The notes below the pieces were generated by a model. The model saw only the letters and a program-made list of their open reading frames with translations. It did no database searches and was not told the DNA's origin. A stretch of 64,000 nt of DNA from Valencia hispanica (taxonomy: Eukaryota > Chordata > Actinopteri > Cyprinodontiformes > Valenciidae), in the NCBI GenBank assembly GCA_963556495.2, contig OY747713.1:35368961-35432960 (forward strand), read 5' to 3'. Each line of letters opens with the position of its first letter. The stretch's first letter is position 1. Below are positions 31,798-42,966 of the stretch, in pieces. Made by a program: the position numbers and the translations under genes.

Positions 31798-33006
31798 TCA
31801 ATTCAATTAAATTCAAAAATACTTTATTGATCCCAGAGGGAAATTAGGTGTTGGTATAGCTCATATAATTACTTCTTTAAGGAGTTGTTGTAGATGATGA
31901 TCGCTGTGGGCAGGAAGGATTTCCTGTAGCGGTCTGTTTTGCAGCGAAACTGAAGAAGCCTCTGACGAAGACGCTCTGTTGTTGTATCACGGTCTCATGA
32001 AGAAGATGCTCAGGGTTGTCCATATTTTTTTTTGATTTTATGAAGAATCCTTCTTTGCATTATCATCTCCAGAGGTTCCACAGTTGTCCCAAGAACAGAA
32101 CCAGCCTTCTTTATCAGGTTGTTTAGCCTTTTTAAATCCCTGACTCTGATGCTGCTACCCCAACAGATGACGGCTGAAGAGATTACACTCTCCACAACAG
32201 ACTTGTAGAAGATCTGCAGCATCTTGCTGCAAACCTTGAAGGACCTAAGCTTCCTCAAGAAGTACAGTCTACTCTGTCCCTTCTTGTAGACGGTTTCACT
32301 GTTGCGCCTCCAGTCTAGTCTGATGTCAAGGTGAACTCCGAGGTATTTATACTCCTCAACCACCTCCACTTTTTCTCCCATGATGGAAACAGTTTTTGAC
32401 TTATCCCTGTTTCTTCTGAAATCCACAATCATCTCCTTTGTTTTGTTCACATTCAAGGTAAGACGATTGTTTCCACACCATGTCACAAAGCGGTCCACCA
32501 GCTCTCTGTATTCAGCTACTTGTCCATCTCTGATACACCCGACAATTGCAGAGTCATCTGAGTATGAGGTGTACAGAGTGAAAAGGAATGGTGAGAGTAC
32601 GGTCCCCTGTGGTGCTCCTGTGCTGCTGGCCAACTGGTTTGACACACAATTCTTCAGTCTCACAAATTGTGGTCTGTTGGTCAGGTAGTCATTGATCCAG
32701 GTGATTGTTGAGGGCTCCAACCTGTGTCTTCAGGAGTTTCTGACAAAGCAAATCAGGCTGAATTGTGTTAAATGCACTGGAGAAATCAAAGAACATGATC
32801 CTCACAGTGCTGCCTGCTTTGTCCAGATGACAGTGGGTTGGTTGAAGCAGGTGGATGATGGCATTTTTAACTCCAACTCCACAGCGATAAACAAACTGCA
32901 GTGGGTCCTGAAACGTTCTCGTTTGCTTACTCAGGTGGGCCAACAGAAGTCTCTCCAGGACCTTCATGATGTGGGATGTCAGAGCAACAGGTCAATAGTA
33001 TATATC
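31798..33006 (-). mobile_element. Rex1/L2-type LINE, 5'-truncated
   Basis: The 3' end at the low coordinate reads, on the plus strand, AATACTTTATTGATCCCAGA. The element continues through the ORF2 C-terminus and thumb to the RT core at the high coordinate. It stops at CAACAGGTCAATAGTATATA (about 33006), where AT-rich DNA begins. Confidence 0.85.
32010..32967 (-). pseudogene. Rex1/L2-type LINE reverse transcriptase, frameshifted
   Basis: The first frame (32967-32689) holds MKVLERLLLAHLSKQ, FVYRCGVGVKNAIIHLL and the RT motif FFDFSSAFNTIQPDLL. A frameshift near 32715 leads to the second frame (32720-32010): ITWINDYLTNRPQFVRLKN, STGAPQGTVLSPFLFTLYT, the catalytic box YSDDSAIVGC, NKTKEMIVDFRRN, YKYLGVHLDIRLDW and CWGSSIRVRDLKRLNNLIKK. 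The gap between FTLYT and YSDD seems shorter than usual for the family, suggesting a small in-frame deletion near 32570. Both catalytic aspartates remain, but the protein is broken. Confidence 0.85.
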
Positions 33007-33060
33007 CTATAAACTATATATTCAGGTCTATAGTATGTATATATAGTATATATCCTCGGA

Positions 33061-33546
33061 CACATGCATTAAATCATTGCGTTTTTCCTGAAAATAATGA
33101 CCTAGAGAGCGAAAAAAGGAATTTAAGTGACACATAAGTGGGCAAAAAAAAAAAAAGTCACGATGAACAGACTTTTGAAAATTGTCATAGTTTATGCAAA
33201 TTGATTTTAACACTGATATTTTTTTCCAGGCCTGGAGTGGCTAATCGAGAGGACCAGAATGATTCCCAGTGGACCGGTCTAATTGCCCTCTATTATCAGC
33301 AGTTCCTCTACTTCATGTCTCCCCTCTCTCCAGCACGCAACAGTGATATTCCTGCTGCAGATATAAAAAATGGCAAAGAATCATTTCATTTGCTGTTACC
33401 CACCTCTGTGGAAATACTTAACTTCTTCAAACAAATTAAATAAGTTAGATTTGTCCTGAACATTGCTGTTGGGTTCTAACAGCTCTGGGGTAACCAATAA
33501 AAAAAGAACACCGCCTAGGAGAAAGTGACAAAGGCAGTGAATGCAG
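33061..33546 (+). repeat. dispersed repeat K, copy 1
   Basis: Aligns in the same orientation with 60387-60855. Shared landmarks in order: TTCCTGAAAATAATG, GTGGCTAATCGAGAGGACCA, CCGGTCTAATTGCCCTCT, CAGCAGTTCCTCTACTTCAT, GATATTCCTGCTGCAGA, TGTGGAAATACTTAACTTCT, AGCTCTGGGGTAACCAATAA. No frame is conserved well between the copies. A TTTTTTTCCAGG upstream of the conserved block looks like a splice acceptor but may be chance. The family is unnamed. Confidence 0.75.
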
Positions 33547-34149
33547 TCTGGACAGTGGAGAGGTTCCTGTTGGAAATAAAGGGGGAAAAAAAGTTAAATA
33601 TCAAACTGAATAGAATAAAACGCCCCCTCAGCACACAGCTGGGCCAGATGTTCTACCGGGGATGCACAGATCATCACAGAGATGACCATAATAAATACGA
33701 GTGTGGCCAGCGTGATTGGAGACACTGCTTTGGTCAGCACATGGAGACAGCGACAACCCGCTTCACCTATAAGCATGACTATTCACTTTCCACAGTACAG
33801 TTTTTATTACCTTTTATTCCGAAGTGTAACAACATCCTTTAAAACTGAAGCGGTCGATGTGATAAGTAAAAAAAGCACACGGAGAGTGCATACCTCCGCG
33901 AAGCACCTCTGTTCTTTGTTCTGTGTGCACCTGTTAACTGCGTTTCTGCAGCTGCTGTGCTATACCACACTTTTTTCCTCAACCCAACCTTAAGCTTTTG
34001 GGCTTATGATTACCTAGGTGGATCAGGGGCACATTACTGACGATCAACTTCAACCCCTCCCCCCCCATTCCATGTCCGGCCCTCTCAGTTAATTGCAAGG
34101 CATACTAAATACATGCAGGCCACTGGATGCACATATGATTTTAAAGGAG
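33547..34149. other. unrecognised DNA
   Basis: Frames of about 100 codons on both strands overlap each other and show no known domain. It could be further sequence of repeat K, since the 60 kb copy diverges at this point. Confidence 0.4.
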
Positions 34150-34345
34150 CTTAGATGGATCAGTACATCAAGAGTTTCAGTGCTATGCCATCCTGCAAAT
34201 CTCTTGTGAACAAGCTGCCAAGGTAATTGAGCTCCTTTTGCTAGAGGCCAAGACCGACCCCCTACTAGAAGGAGCCATCATTTTCCTGTTGAAAATCATG
34301 GCTTTAGACTTAGAGGAGCTGACTCTTAGACTAAACTTAAGTTTG
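34150..34345 (-). pseudogene. RTE-like reverse transcriptase remnant
   Basis: The minus strand encodes RVSSSKSKAMIFNRKMM, like the (R/K)xSTSKSEAMVLSRK stretch of RTE/Rex3-type reverse transcriptases. In another frame ELNYLGSLFTRDLQDG follows, like xFKYLGVLFTSEG. Both appear in the family order and spacing, so this is a small frameshifted piece of a second, older LINE. No ends were recognised. Confidence 0.55.
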
Positions 34346-34451
34346 TATCTGTTTGAACCAAATGGGGCATTTGGCAAAAGTCCTGGAGGTAAACAAAAAA
34401 CCACAGCAGGCAAATAGAGATATAGAAATATGCTTTGCAATAGGTCTCAAC

Positions 34452-34480
34452 CAACAAACCCTCTCTCTCTGGGTTTGTTG
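34452..34480. repeat. perfect 10-bp hairpin
   Basis: CAACAAACCC and GGGTTTGTTG flank a 9-base TCT loop. Confidence 0.85.
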
Positions 34481-35284
34481 CCAATACTTGCATGAGTAAA
34501 ATTCAAACACTTTTCACAAAGGGAGCACTTAAACGATCCTCTCCCAGCAGGAGTTACAGTGAAGGTGTCCTTTTGGCAAAACCCCCTTCAAGGATACAGC
34601 TCTAAATCTATGCACAACACTCTCCAGGACATTAACACCTGCAGATACTAACACGCAGACACTGAACTCTGTGTGTAGTAATTAGAGGCCTTTTAATCAC
34701 TAAACCATCCTCCTATGGGGTACAGCAGACATTGAGGGAGTGGGCAGAAGAGGCCCTTCACTGATCTCAACCTTGGTTTAATGATGGTTATTTGAGCCGG
34801 AATGCTTCGCTGTGGCTATTATGGCAGATGCTGCTTCCTTTCAGAAAGCCAGGAGAGAATCAAGGATACCCAGGGATATGAGATGATGTTTTTTTGTGTG
34901 TGTGCTAAATGACTATAAGTAGACTGAAAAGAGTGCTTTTCATTTGAAGGTAACAAATAAAACCCTTCTGTGATGTAACGCTGGTCAAGGTATATGTCCA
35001 ATTACATCATGAATTTTGGGTACATTCATCAGCATTCAAAGCCTTAAACATTTAGTAAAATTGGACTTATAACCAAACAGGAACTCTTTCCTGAATCATT
35101 TCTACGTTTAATTCAAAGCACCCACATGACTTTTATCAGTTACTTAATGATCAGACTAAAACTTCTTGTTAACTTATTCCACCTAAAATCAAAAGACAAT
35201 GCATGGTGCAGACAAATACAGCCTTTAATCTCCATGAATTTTTCGAAATGTAATTTAATTAGCTATTAATCATAAATTTTTTAA
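34481..35284. other. unrecognised DNA
   Basis: No coding motif, element end or repeat was recognised. Confidence 0.5.
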
Positions 35285-35462
35285 TTTGCACATAACGTTC
35301 TAATTAGCTACTTAGTACTTAAGTAACACTTTAATCAAATTTTTGTTTTACTATTACTTGAGTCTTGGACGGTTACTTTTTACTTTTACTGGAGTACTAA
35401 CATGTTGAAGTAATGCTACTCTTACTTGAGTACAATTTTGGGGGGTGCTCTACCCACCTCTC
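35285..35462 (+). mobile_element. MITE end fragment (ACTTGAGTA / CCACCTCT type)
   Basis: Repeated ACTTGAGT and ACTTTTAC motifs lead to GGTGCTCTACCCACCTCT. This is the right end of a very common fish MITE with AGAGGTGGGTAGAG termini, usually grouped with hAT. The left end was not found. Confidence 0.55.
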
Positions 35463-37065
35463 TCAAGTTAAGAGTTGAGATGTGACCAAATTTAACGAAT
35501 GTTAGAAATGAAATCTGAACTTGGACGATTTTGACTCTGATAACTCCAATATCTTACAGGTGTACAGGAATCGAATCCTGAAGTGGCTAAAGACTCCTAC
35601 CTCTAGTGCGCATAATATTTACTTGAAATTTACACTGCACTACTTTGCCCCCAACAATATTAACATTTTCCTTAAATCCATTACCGAAGGTGTTATATGA
35701 AAACCAATAGGGCTCTACTGAGGATCATATCGCCGTTTTTCTTTTTTTCACACTGATGAAGGAAAAAGAGCAGGACGAATACACATTGCCAGAGTGCGTG
35801 TTTTAGATTGCATCCTGGCAGAACGAGGCCTCTCCTTGACCCCCACCCAACCCCTTCCCCATACTTTGCAGTTCAGTAGATTAGCAGGAGCACAACAGAG
35901 GCCAGTGCTATCGCCAGCTTGCAGCTTCCTCAGCTCCACTGGCCACACGACATTTTGCTCTCACACACAGTCTCTCACACACACAATTCAGTGTGAACCA
36001 CCGATACACCCGTAATGTCTTTGGCCCTCATTTCTGTCCCTGTGCCTGAAGGTTCATTAGTGACACTGAGGTCAACTGAAAGGTAGCGCTGCTTTCAAAC
36101 CCCAGTCCACATAGACGGGCACACTTTTTTATTCTTGGTAAGCACACCCTTTCTTATATCTATGTTACATACATAAATAAATGATTACTGGATGCCTTTC
36201 AGTTAAATTGTGTTCAAATATAGAGTATTTTTCTCAGAGCATACGGGCCACATGATTATAATCGTTTCTTGTGGGCCTGAAAGAACCTAGGAAGAGTTCA
36301 TACTTTAAAAGAAAAAAAATGTCAGGATCAACAATTCACTACATAATTTCTTCAAGGTCAATTACAGCAGCTCTCAGCTTTGAAGTTTAGCAATAGAACA
36401 TCAAAGGTGTTTTTTTCACCTCAGGATTTCAAAGCAGGAAGATGCCACAGAGTGATGTAAGAAAAAATGAAGGATATGAAAATGGGGCGAGACATTTGAA
36501 TGATTTTGACACGTGGAGAAGAAAAGAGGAACATGAGGAGCTTCTTTGATTAGATATTTCATCTGACATGTTCTACATGATGCATAAAGTCTATGTCAGT
36601 TTTATACAAAGATCCTTGATAGAATCCCCTTGAGAAAAGATTATTATCCAGGAAAAAGGTTAATAAGGGAATAATTTTATGTTTAGTGGATTAGGTAAAT
36701 GATTCGGCTGGGATGAAACACAACTTACATTTTATAATGATGATTGCTTGTCTTTCATTTTGTTTTAATCACAGGATCCCTCCTACCAGACCTTGTAAAG
36801 GACATGCTGGATCTCTCAATTTAGAAGGATATGTAGGAAAATACCATAGCTGAACCACATTCTTCACTAGTATTTGAAACCCTCTTTATTTAAATACAAA
36901 GTCAGGAAATTGACTTGTTCTAGTCTCTGACTTCGTATATCTTCTCTGGTGATAAAACAAAAATCTAATTAGTAAAATTGTTCGTCTATAATTCAGTAAT
37001 CTCAAATAATTGAAAAGAACATAAGTGGGTGTTGTCCTATTCATAAAGCTATTAGTTTTAATATT
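35463..37065. other. unrecognised DNA
   Basis: No element ends found. The 66- to 73-codon frames at 35748-36015 overlap on opposite strands and have no recognised domain. Confidence 0.5.
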
Positions 37066-37163
37066 CGTCCATCCATCCATTATCTATACTGTCTATCCTA
37101 TGCAGGGTTGCGGGGGGATGGTGCCTATCTCCAGCAGAGAGGCGGGGTACACGCTGGACAGGT
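37066..37163 (-). mobile_element. LINE 3' tail, part 1 (split)
   Basis: CCATCCATCCATTATCTATA followed by CAGGGTTGCGGGGGGATGG and GAGGCGGGGTACACGCTGGA is the tail of a common fish LINE. Its usual continuation (gtcgccagtccatcgcag) is missing here and appears at 39857-39876. Confidence 0.75.
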
Positions 37164-39852
37164 CCAATGGCCGCTGGCTGCTCTGCTTTTTGACTACGAC
37201 ACTGGGGGCTGCCATTGCTCTGCCATTGCTGTAGTACCGCCATATAGCCGTTAGTCCCCCATTGGAATACATTGCACTTTAAACACGTTAGAAACAAATT
37301 TAATGCCTTTTTTTTTTTTTTTACTGTCTACAGCTACACATTGCTCCTGTGATTACGCTGGGTTAAAAAAAACCCAGAGGCACCAGGCTGGTTAATGTAG
37401 GATAAATTTTCTAAATCTTGCATAATTAATGAGGGCCGGACTTTGATTGACAGGCCGTTTACATCGCTGCCTAGCCCATCGGCTGCGCAGAAGTATGAAG
37501 CTAGCGAGGGCTATCTGGCTGTGGAGCTGAGCTCTAACGCATTCTGTCTGAGGCTTTTCATTTTGATATATTAGACTATTGAATAATATGTGAGCCTAAG
37601 TAAAACATGTTTGTAATTACAAAATGTAAGTTTATTTTTTTTCCCCCTGTCTGTTTGACCACTATAACATGTTACTGCTGATATGCAGTGTGCGATTTGT
37701 GAAAAAAGCAGAGGGGGGATATTTTTATTTTATTTTACTTTTTATTCATGAAAATGACGACAGGTATGTGTATGCAGGCTGCGGGGCATCTTGCTCATAC
37801 GTTTACCCTTTAAAAACTGACAGAAAATGTGAAAAACAAAATTATTGTTGACATAAAAAATTAAGATAAGATCAAATATATTAAGTTGATTAAATTTAAA
37901 GATAAGAATTCACTTGACTTATCCAGTCATTGCAGGTGAGATTATTATTTCCCCGTGGCAGCATCAGCAGCACCTTGTCCGCCCTCTCAGACCCATAACT
38001 CTCTCTGCATATTTTTCTGTGGTGAAAAAAATCACCATTGAACCCAGCCGGGGTCAGGTGCAGAAATACTTTTCAGATATAAGAATCCCTCTATACCCTC
38101 AGTTTATTAAACCGTGCGCTGCATGAAAGTATAGATATTTGAGTCATTGTAGCCGGGACCATGTCCGCGGTAATATTAATCAATTACAGTTTTGTCCCCA
38201 CCACTTAAAAACCTGATGTTCATTTTGTTGTTTGTCTTTTTAAACAGTCCATCCACCAGTGCAATTTTCATATATTCAGTATCCTCTTTAATGCAAGGTG
38301 TTCTAATTATGCTGCGCTACCAGCTCCAGCATTCCCAGAGGCAACACGGACATACACTGTGCTCTTTTTGGACCATTTCCACAAATTTTGCGATCGGTTT
38401 GTCTTCAAAGCGGTATAAAAACAAATATTGCATTTGTTGTGCATGGAGTTGAAACAAACCTGGTCACTAGTGAGATCTTAGTCGTATTATTTAAAAGTTA
38501 AAGGAATAATGCCCTTTTTCCAGTTTAAAGCTCTGAAAAGGTCCAGCACGATGCCCAAATCAGCGCGCACATAAAACGTGCGTATGGATTTTATTAAACT
38601 GAGGGTACATATGAACCTCAACATGAACCTCAAAATTATTTCTGCACCTGACCCCTGCCGGGCTCCGGGCAGAGATGAAGGGAAGATTGTTGAGTGTTTT
38701 TATCATTCTTCCTCTAGTCTGTCAAACGGATTCTGCAGGATTCTGGGTTGATTGCGCAGAATCCCCTCTTCAACTCTGCTGCGGAGACGGAACGTGTAAA
38801 CTGCAGCCATTATTTTATGAAGGTGTTCGCTGATGTTGTTTAATAGAAATTTTTAATTAACCTTACCTTAACCTATTATCAAAGATGCAAACTCTCTGAG
38901 GATCAGTATTATTTGTTCTGATAATGAAGCATATGTTTGCGGGAGAAACAGAAAGGAGTTCAATCTTAAACAACGTTCATTTTCAAGATTTTTATTTTTT
39001 AAATCATCATAAAAAAAGATGAAAAACGTGCTCCTGACTTGACTCCAAGCCCTCCGCCCTCGGCTGTATCAGGATATTGTCGACCGTGGCGTTATTTGTA
39101 TTCATTTCTGGGGAGTAGAATTTAAATCATTATTAAATAACAATTATTACCGTATTAATCCATTCATAGCAGCACACACGAGGCACTTTCATCCACAAGC
39201 ACTCAACACACAAACAGTGCACGCACTTTTCATACAGGGAATTTAATACTTGACACATTATTATACACTGTATATATACAGTCAATGTTACACACATGTA
39301 AACATATTGCAGAGTACACTAGGCTAATAAACATCCTCCACTCGGCTTTACATAAATTTTGACAGCAATCTGTCTCGAGACTTTTTTTTATCCAATTGTC
39401 TTCGATATCACATGATAATTCAGTTTAAATTGCTGTATTTCGTTCGACTGTAATTATAGTAACACTACATTTTAATAATTATTTTAAGTTATGAGTTCTC
39501 ACCTTATGAGATTGGGGGAAAAAAGAACCGTCGGAAGCGCACAGATGGCTGCAGTAGAATGAAGCGGGACCGCTATATATACAGTCAATGAGCGGATTAG
39601 CCTTTAGCTTAGCTAGCTAGGTTTAGCAGCAGAATGGGCGGGATTACAACAGAAATACACGCCCCGCGAGGGCCAAGCAGGGCCGAGTCTACAGTGAAGA
39701 TCCCGCCCTTATGCCCTTTTTAGGAACATGCTGTGTCAGAACCGGGGAGGAGGAGTCTGTAAATCCGCCATGATTTCCCCCATGAATGTGGTCATTTTGG
39801 TAAACGGGGAGGAGTGCGGAAACGCTGTCCATTATTTATACAGTCAATGGAA
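37164..39852. mobile_element. 2.7 kb insertion of unknown family splitting a LINE tail
   Basis: Both junctions carry AGGT (37160-37163, 39853-39856), which fits a short target duplication. The ends do not form obvious terminal inverted repeats. Inside are an inverted repeat (38046-38662), three TATACAGTCAATG motifs (39258-39270, 39576-39588, 39834-39846) and several poly-T runs. No transposase or RT was recognised. The longest frame (38192-38452, 86 codons) resembles nothing I know. It may be composite. Confidence 0.5.
38046..38662. repeat. inverted repeat, ~70-bp arms around ~480 bp
   Basis: The left arm (38046-38111) contains GGGGTCAGGTGCAGAAATA and TACCCTCAGTTTATTAAA. The right arm (38590-38662) contains TTTATTAAACTGAGGGTA and TATTTCTGCACCTGACCCC. 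Both motifs lie in matching inverted order with similar spacing. The intervening sequence in each arm has diverged, and the right arm has a small duplication (ATGAACCTCA twice). Confidence 0.85.
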
Positions 39853-39856
39853 AGGT

Positions 39857-39890
39857 AGCTAGTCCATCGCAGCAATGCCCAAACAAATAA
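39857..39890 (-). mobile_element. LINE 3' tail, part 2
   Basis: AGCTAGTCCATCGCAGCAAT matches the 'gccagtccatcgcagggc' segment that should directly follow 37163 in the same LINE tail. Confidence 0.6.
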
Positions 39891-41609
39891 CTGAACATGC
39901 TTTCCTTGTTGGATAAATTTCAGCCTCCAATATTTTGGTCTGCTGTGTGAAAAATTCAAGAAAGTGACAGAATATCCCATGTTTCATCAAAAATGTTTTT
40001 ATTATTGTGCTGGAACTTACTAATTGTGTCCTAAAATCAATCCAATTTTCAAATTCAACAGTGGATTCCAGCCATTCTAAGAGATGCACAATGTGCGGAT
40101 GCTCCAGAAAAAGGTGATATTCAGTCAATTATTTCATTCTTTCAACTACAATTTTGCATTATGTACTGTATATAATCATCTACGTCAGATCCAAGATTAA
40201 TTAAGTAACCATCCCTGTATCTGCAACGTCATAAGTTTAATTTAATCAATAGGTTCTGAGTAATACTGACACACACATACACGCATGACGCACACATGCG
40301 CACACACACACTCACTCCTGATTGTCAGTGAAGAGCAGCCGGTTTCTTTGGGGTCACTCAGAGAAAAAGGGAACTAACTGGAGGCTACATCTGCCTCTGA
40401 GTATGGGTTTCTGTGCTGTAAGCAAGTGCTTGTCCATGCACAAAGGTGTTAGTATACGTCTGTGTCAGCTTGTGAGTGTGCAGGATAACAATGTGTTCCG
40501 GTGCTGTTTTTAGAATGCAGCTGCTAAATAAACCTGGTGGGGAGGTGCATCCTCCACAAGACATTACAGAGGAGAAATTGGAGGAAGCCAGAAGCGCTAT
40601 ACTAACAGCCCCCTCCTACCCTTGAGGCAGAGGTCTTTGTGTACCCTCACGACAGGTTATCTTTGCTCTTGCCATCATACCTGGTGGTGCGCCATGACAT
40701 AGTCCCAGAAAGCCCAGATTGTCACCTTTTTACTGACTGCTCTGGAGTTTTTAAACATCGATCACCCTTGACCCTCCTACTGGCAAAGAACCTTCTCACA
40801 ATGCAGCAAGCCATGATAAATGAGAATGCTTTGTGACACTCCATATGGTGGCTGACGGTCACATGAATCACATACTTAAATATTTTGGCCGAATTGCATT
40901 GAACATCAAAACTGAAATGTTAAGGCTGTAAAGTATGCTGTGTGAAGGTTTTCACCCAAATTACCAAGTATAGCATAGCATATAAAAAATTATAAATAAT
41001 TCCCTTCAGATTTACAGGAGATAAAAAAAAAACAAATATACATCAATATGCATTAATATGCACAGTGGAAACAGTCTTAGCACTGTCACAGAATCCAATA
41101 TCTATAGTCTTCCTGGAGTGCAGCAAATCAGCACTAAGGAAAATGAATGATACTTCTAAATTGGTTGCTTTGGAAATGGCAACTAATAACATGTTAAGTA
41201 GAATTGCAGCTATGTATTTCCGCTTCCTAAACTGCAGATTTGTTCAAATATTTTAGATATATTCCATAAAACAATGTGATTAGGTGAATTTTTGTGAATA
41301 TTTTGGAGTTATATTCCACAGAAATATCTGCGAACAGGTGAATAAGCAAATACTGAACTGCAAATAGGCAGATGACAACTGTATGTGATCTATATGGAGA
41401 AGTAGGTGACTAGATTCCAGAGCGGACATGTTTCTACATATTTTTAAAGTAAAAAGGGAAGCTAAGCTTATTTTAAGCTCCATAATTATGCTAAATTGAG
41501 GGCACAATGCATTAATAAATTGTTACCTTGTTCTTGTGTAATTGCTACTGTGAAGGACAGCGAGTGACAGGACTAAAATGTATACATATATAGTCATGAA
41601 TGTATATAT
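39891..41609. other. unrecognised DNA
   Basis: Contains an imperfect CA/CACACG tract (about 40269-40316) and otherwise nothing recognised. Frames of 62-89 codons are not supported by any motif. Confidence 0.5.
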
Positions 41610-42490
41610 TAGTGCTGTCATGAGATAAAAAAAACTTTGAGATTAATTAATTAGGATGTATAATTAATCTATTTCATCTCTTTTTTTTTATCTCACCTAA
41701 TAATAAACCCATCATCCTGAGGTATTTTCTCTTAAATTAATTACATTATTGTGGTAGAACAAAAGTTTGATACATGTAATAAAAAAAATGGCTTTATGAA
41801 GTCATTCATTGTATTTAACAGACTTGAACAGATGCAGTCCCAGCCATTTACATTCTGCTGTTTTTGTGACTAGTCCCAAATGGCGCCCACAACCTTCTGC
41901 TTTGAGCATGCGCGATTCATTAGCGTTCTGGTCGCAGTGGGGTAAATATCTTCTCTGAGTCCAGCTATATTACGGGTTAAAACGACACGTAATATTCTCA
42001 TTTTTGATACCGATGGCTTGCCATACCGGTGGACCTGGGCGGCAGGGTGTTGCTGCAGTTTATGGTGCAGACTGGTTGCCTGCTGTGAGCTCTGAGACTG
42101 GAGAGCTTCCCGCTGCTCGATGAGATGAGTAACAACGTTACATGCTTCACCCAAAATTTCCAATATCCCCATCAAAAGTTGCTAGTTTTGCTGCTAGTTG
42201 CTTTTTTTTTTCTTTTGAGAAACAATCGCTAGAGGGGTCTAAAAACTCACCAAATATAGCAAAGCTGGCAACACTGTCGGCAACTCACTGTTTCTCCTCA
42301 CCTCTCCCTCCCCACCATGATGGAAGCCAGTCATCTTCTGTTGAGTTTACAGTCAACCGACGTCTACATTAGGGTGTGGTTAACCCCGAACAACTCAAGT
42401 ACAAGAAGCTCCGTGCATAAAACGGGTTTTATTTAAAGGGAACTCGCATGCAGAAGCTGTCAAATTAAAGATTAAAAATTAGATTAACGA
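41610..42490. mobile_element. hAT-like remnant(s)
   Basis: TAGTGCTGTCATGAGATAAA followed by TTAATTAATTAGG-type sequence resembles the left end of hAT elements with TAG(T/G)GCTGTCA termini. A second, similar end (AAGCTGTCAAATTAAAGATT) occurs at 42454 in the same orientation. No matching right end was found. A 101-codon minus frame (41870-42175) has no known domain. Confidence 0.35.
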
Positions 42491-42914
42491 GTGACCTGCG
42501 GACTTGGAGCTAGTTTGATGGAGTCCGGTGCGACAGCAAAAGCTCATGGGACATTGTATAAATTAATGAAATGTGACTGATCTTATAAAGTGTGCTAATG
42601 TAAATACCTGCACAAATCTAATCTACATGCCCCTTATAGTTGCTTGTCAGTTTTAAACCTACTTTTTGATATTTTAAATATGTAAGCACCATGAGTGAGG
42701 ACTATATGAGCCGGGCTCAGGGTAAGGGATCTATAGTTTGCACTGGTAGTTGTTTACTCCATCTGCTGGAAAAATAATTTTCCATCTCTGCTATGAAAGT
42801 ACAAGATAAAAGTTAATGTTCAATTCCAATAGGAGGAAACTGAATTTTAATCATAAAGTATACCTAAACTGTATATAAACTCACCACGGTTCTCTTAAAG
42901 GAGCCAAAATTACC
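42491..42914. other. unrecognised DNA
   Basis: No element end or coding motif recognised. Confidence 0.4.
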
Positions 42915-42966
42915 ATCACCACTAGTGATGGAAGATTCGGCCCTGAGAGCCGGCTCCTTGTTAAAA
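42915..42966. repeat. hAT-end-like fragment
   Basis: CACTAGTGATGGAAGATTCG and GAGAGCCGGCTCC resemble the terminal region of a fish hAT group with CACTAGTGATGG ... GAGAGCCGGCTC. Very short. Confidence 0.3.

Noticed and set aside
33138..33443. 101-codon frame in repeat K as a conserved protein
   Set aside because: The 60 kb copy breaks the frame with indels, and substitutions do not favour synonymous sites by eye.
38192..38452. 86-codon frame as a membrane protein
   Set aside because: It lies within the loop of an inverted repeat in an unknown insertion; hydrophobicity reflects T-rich composition.
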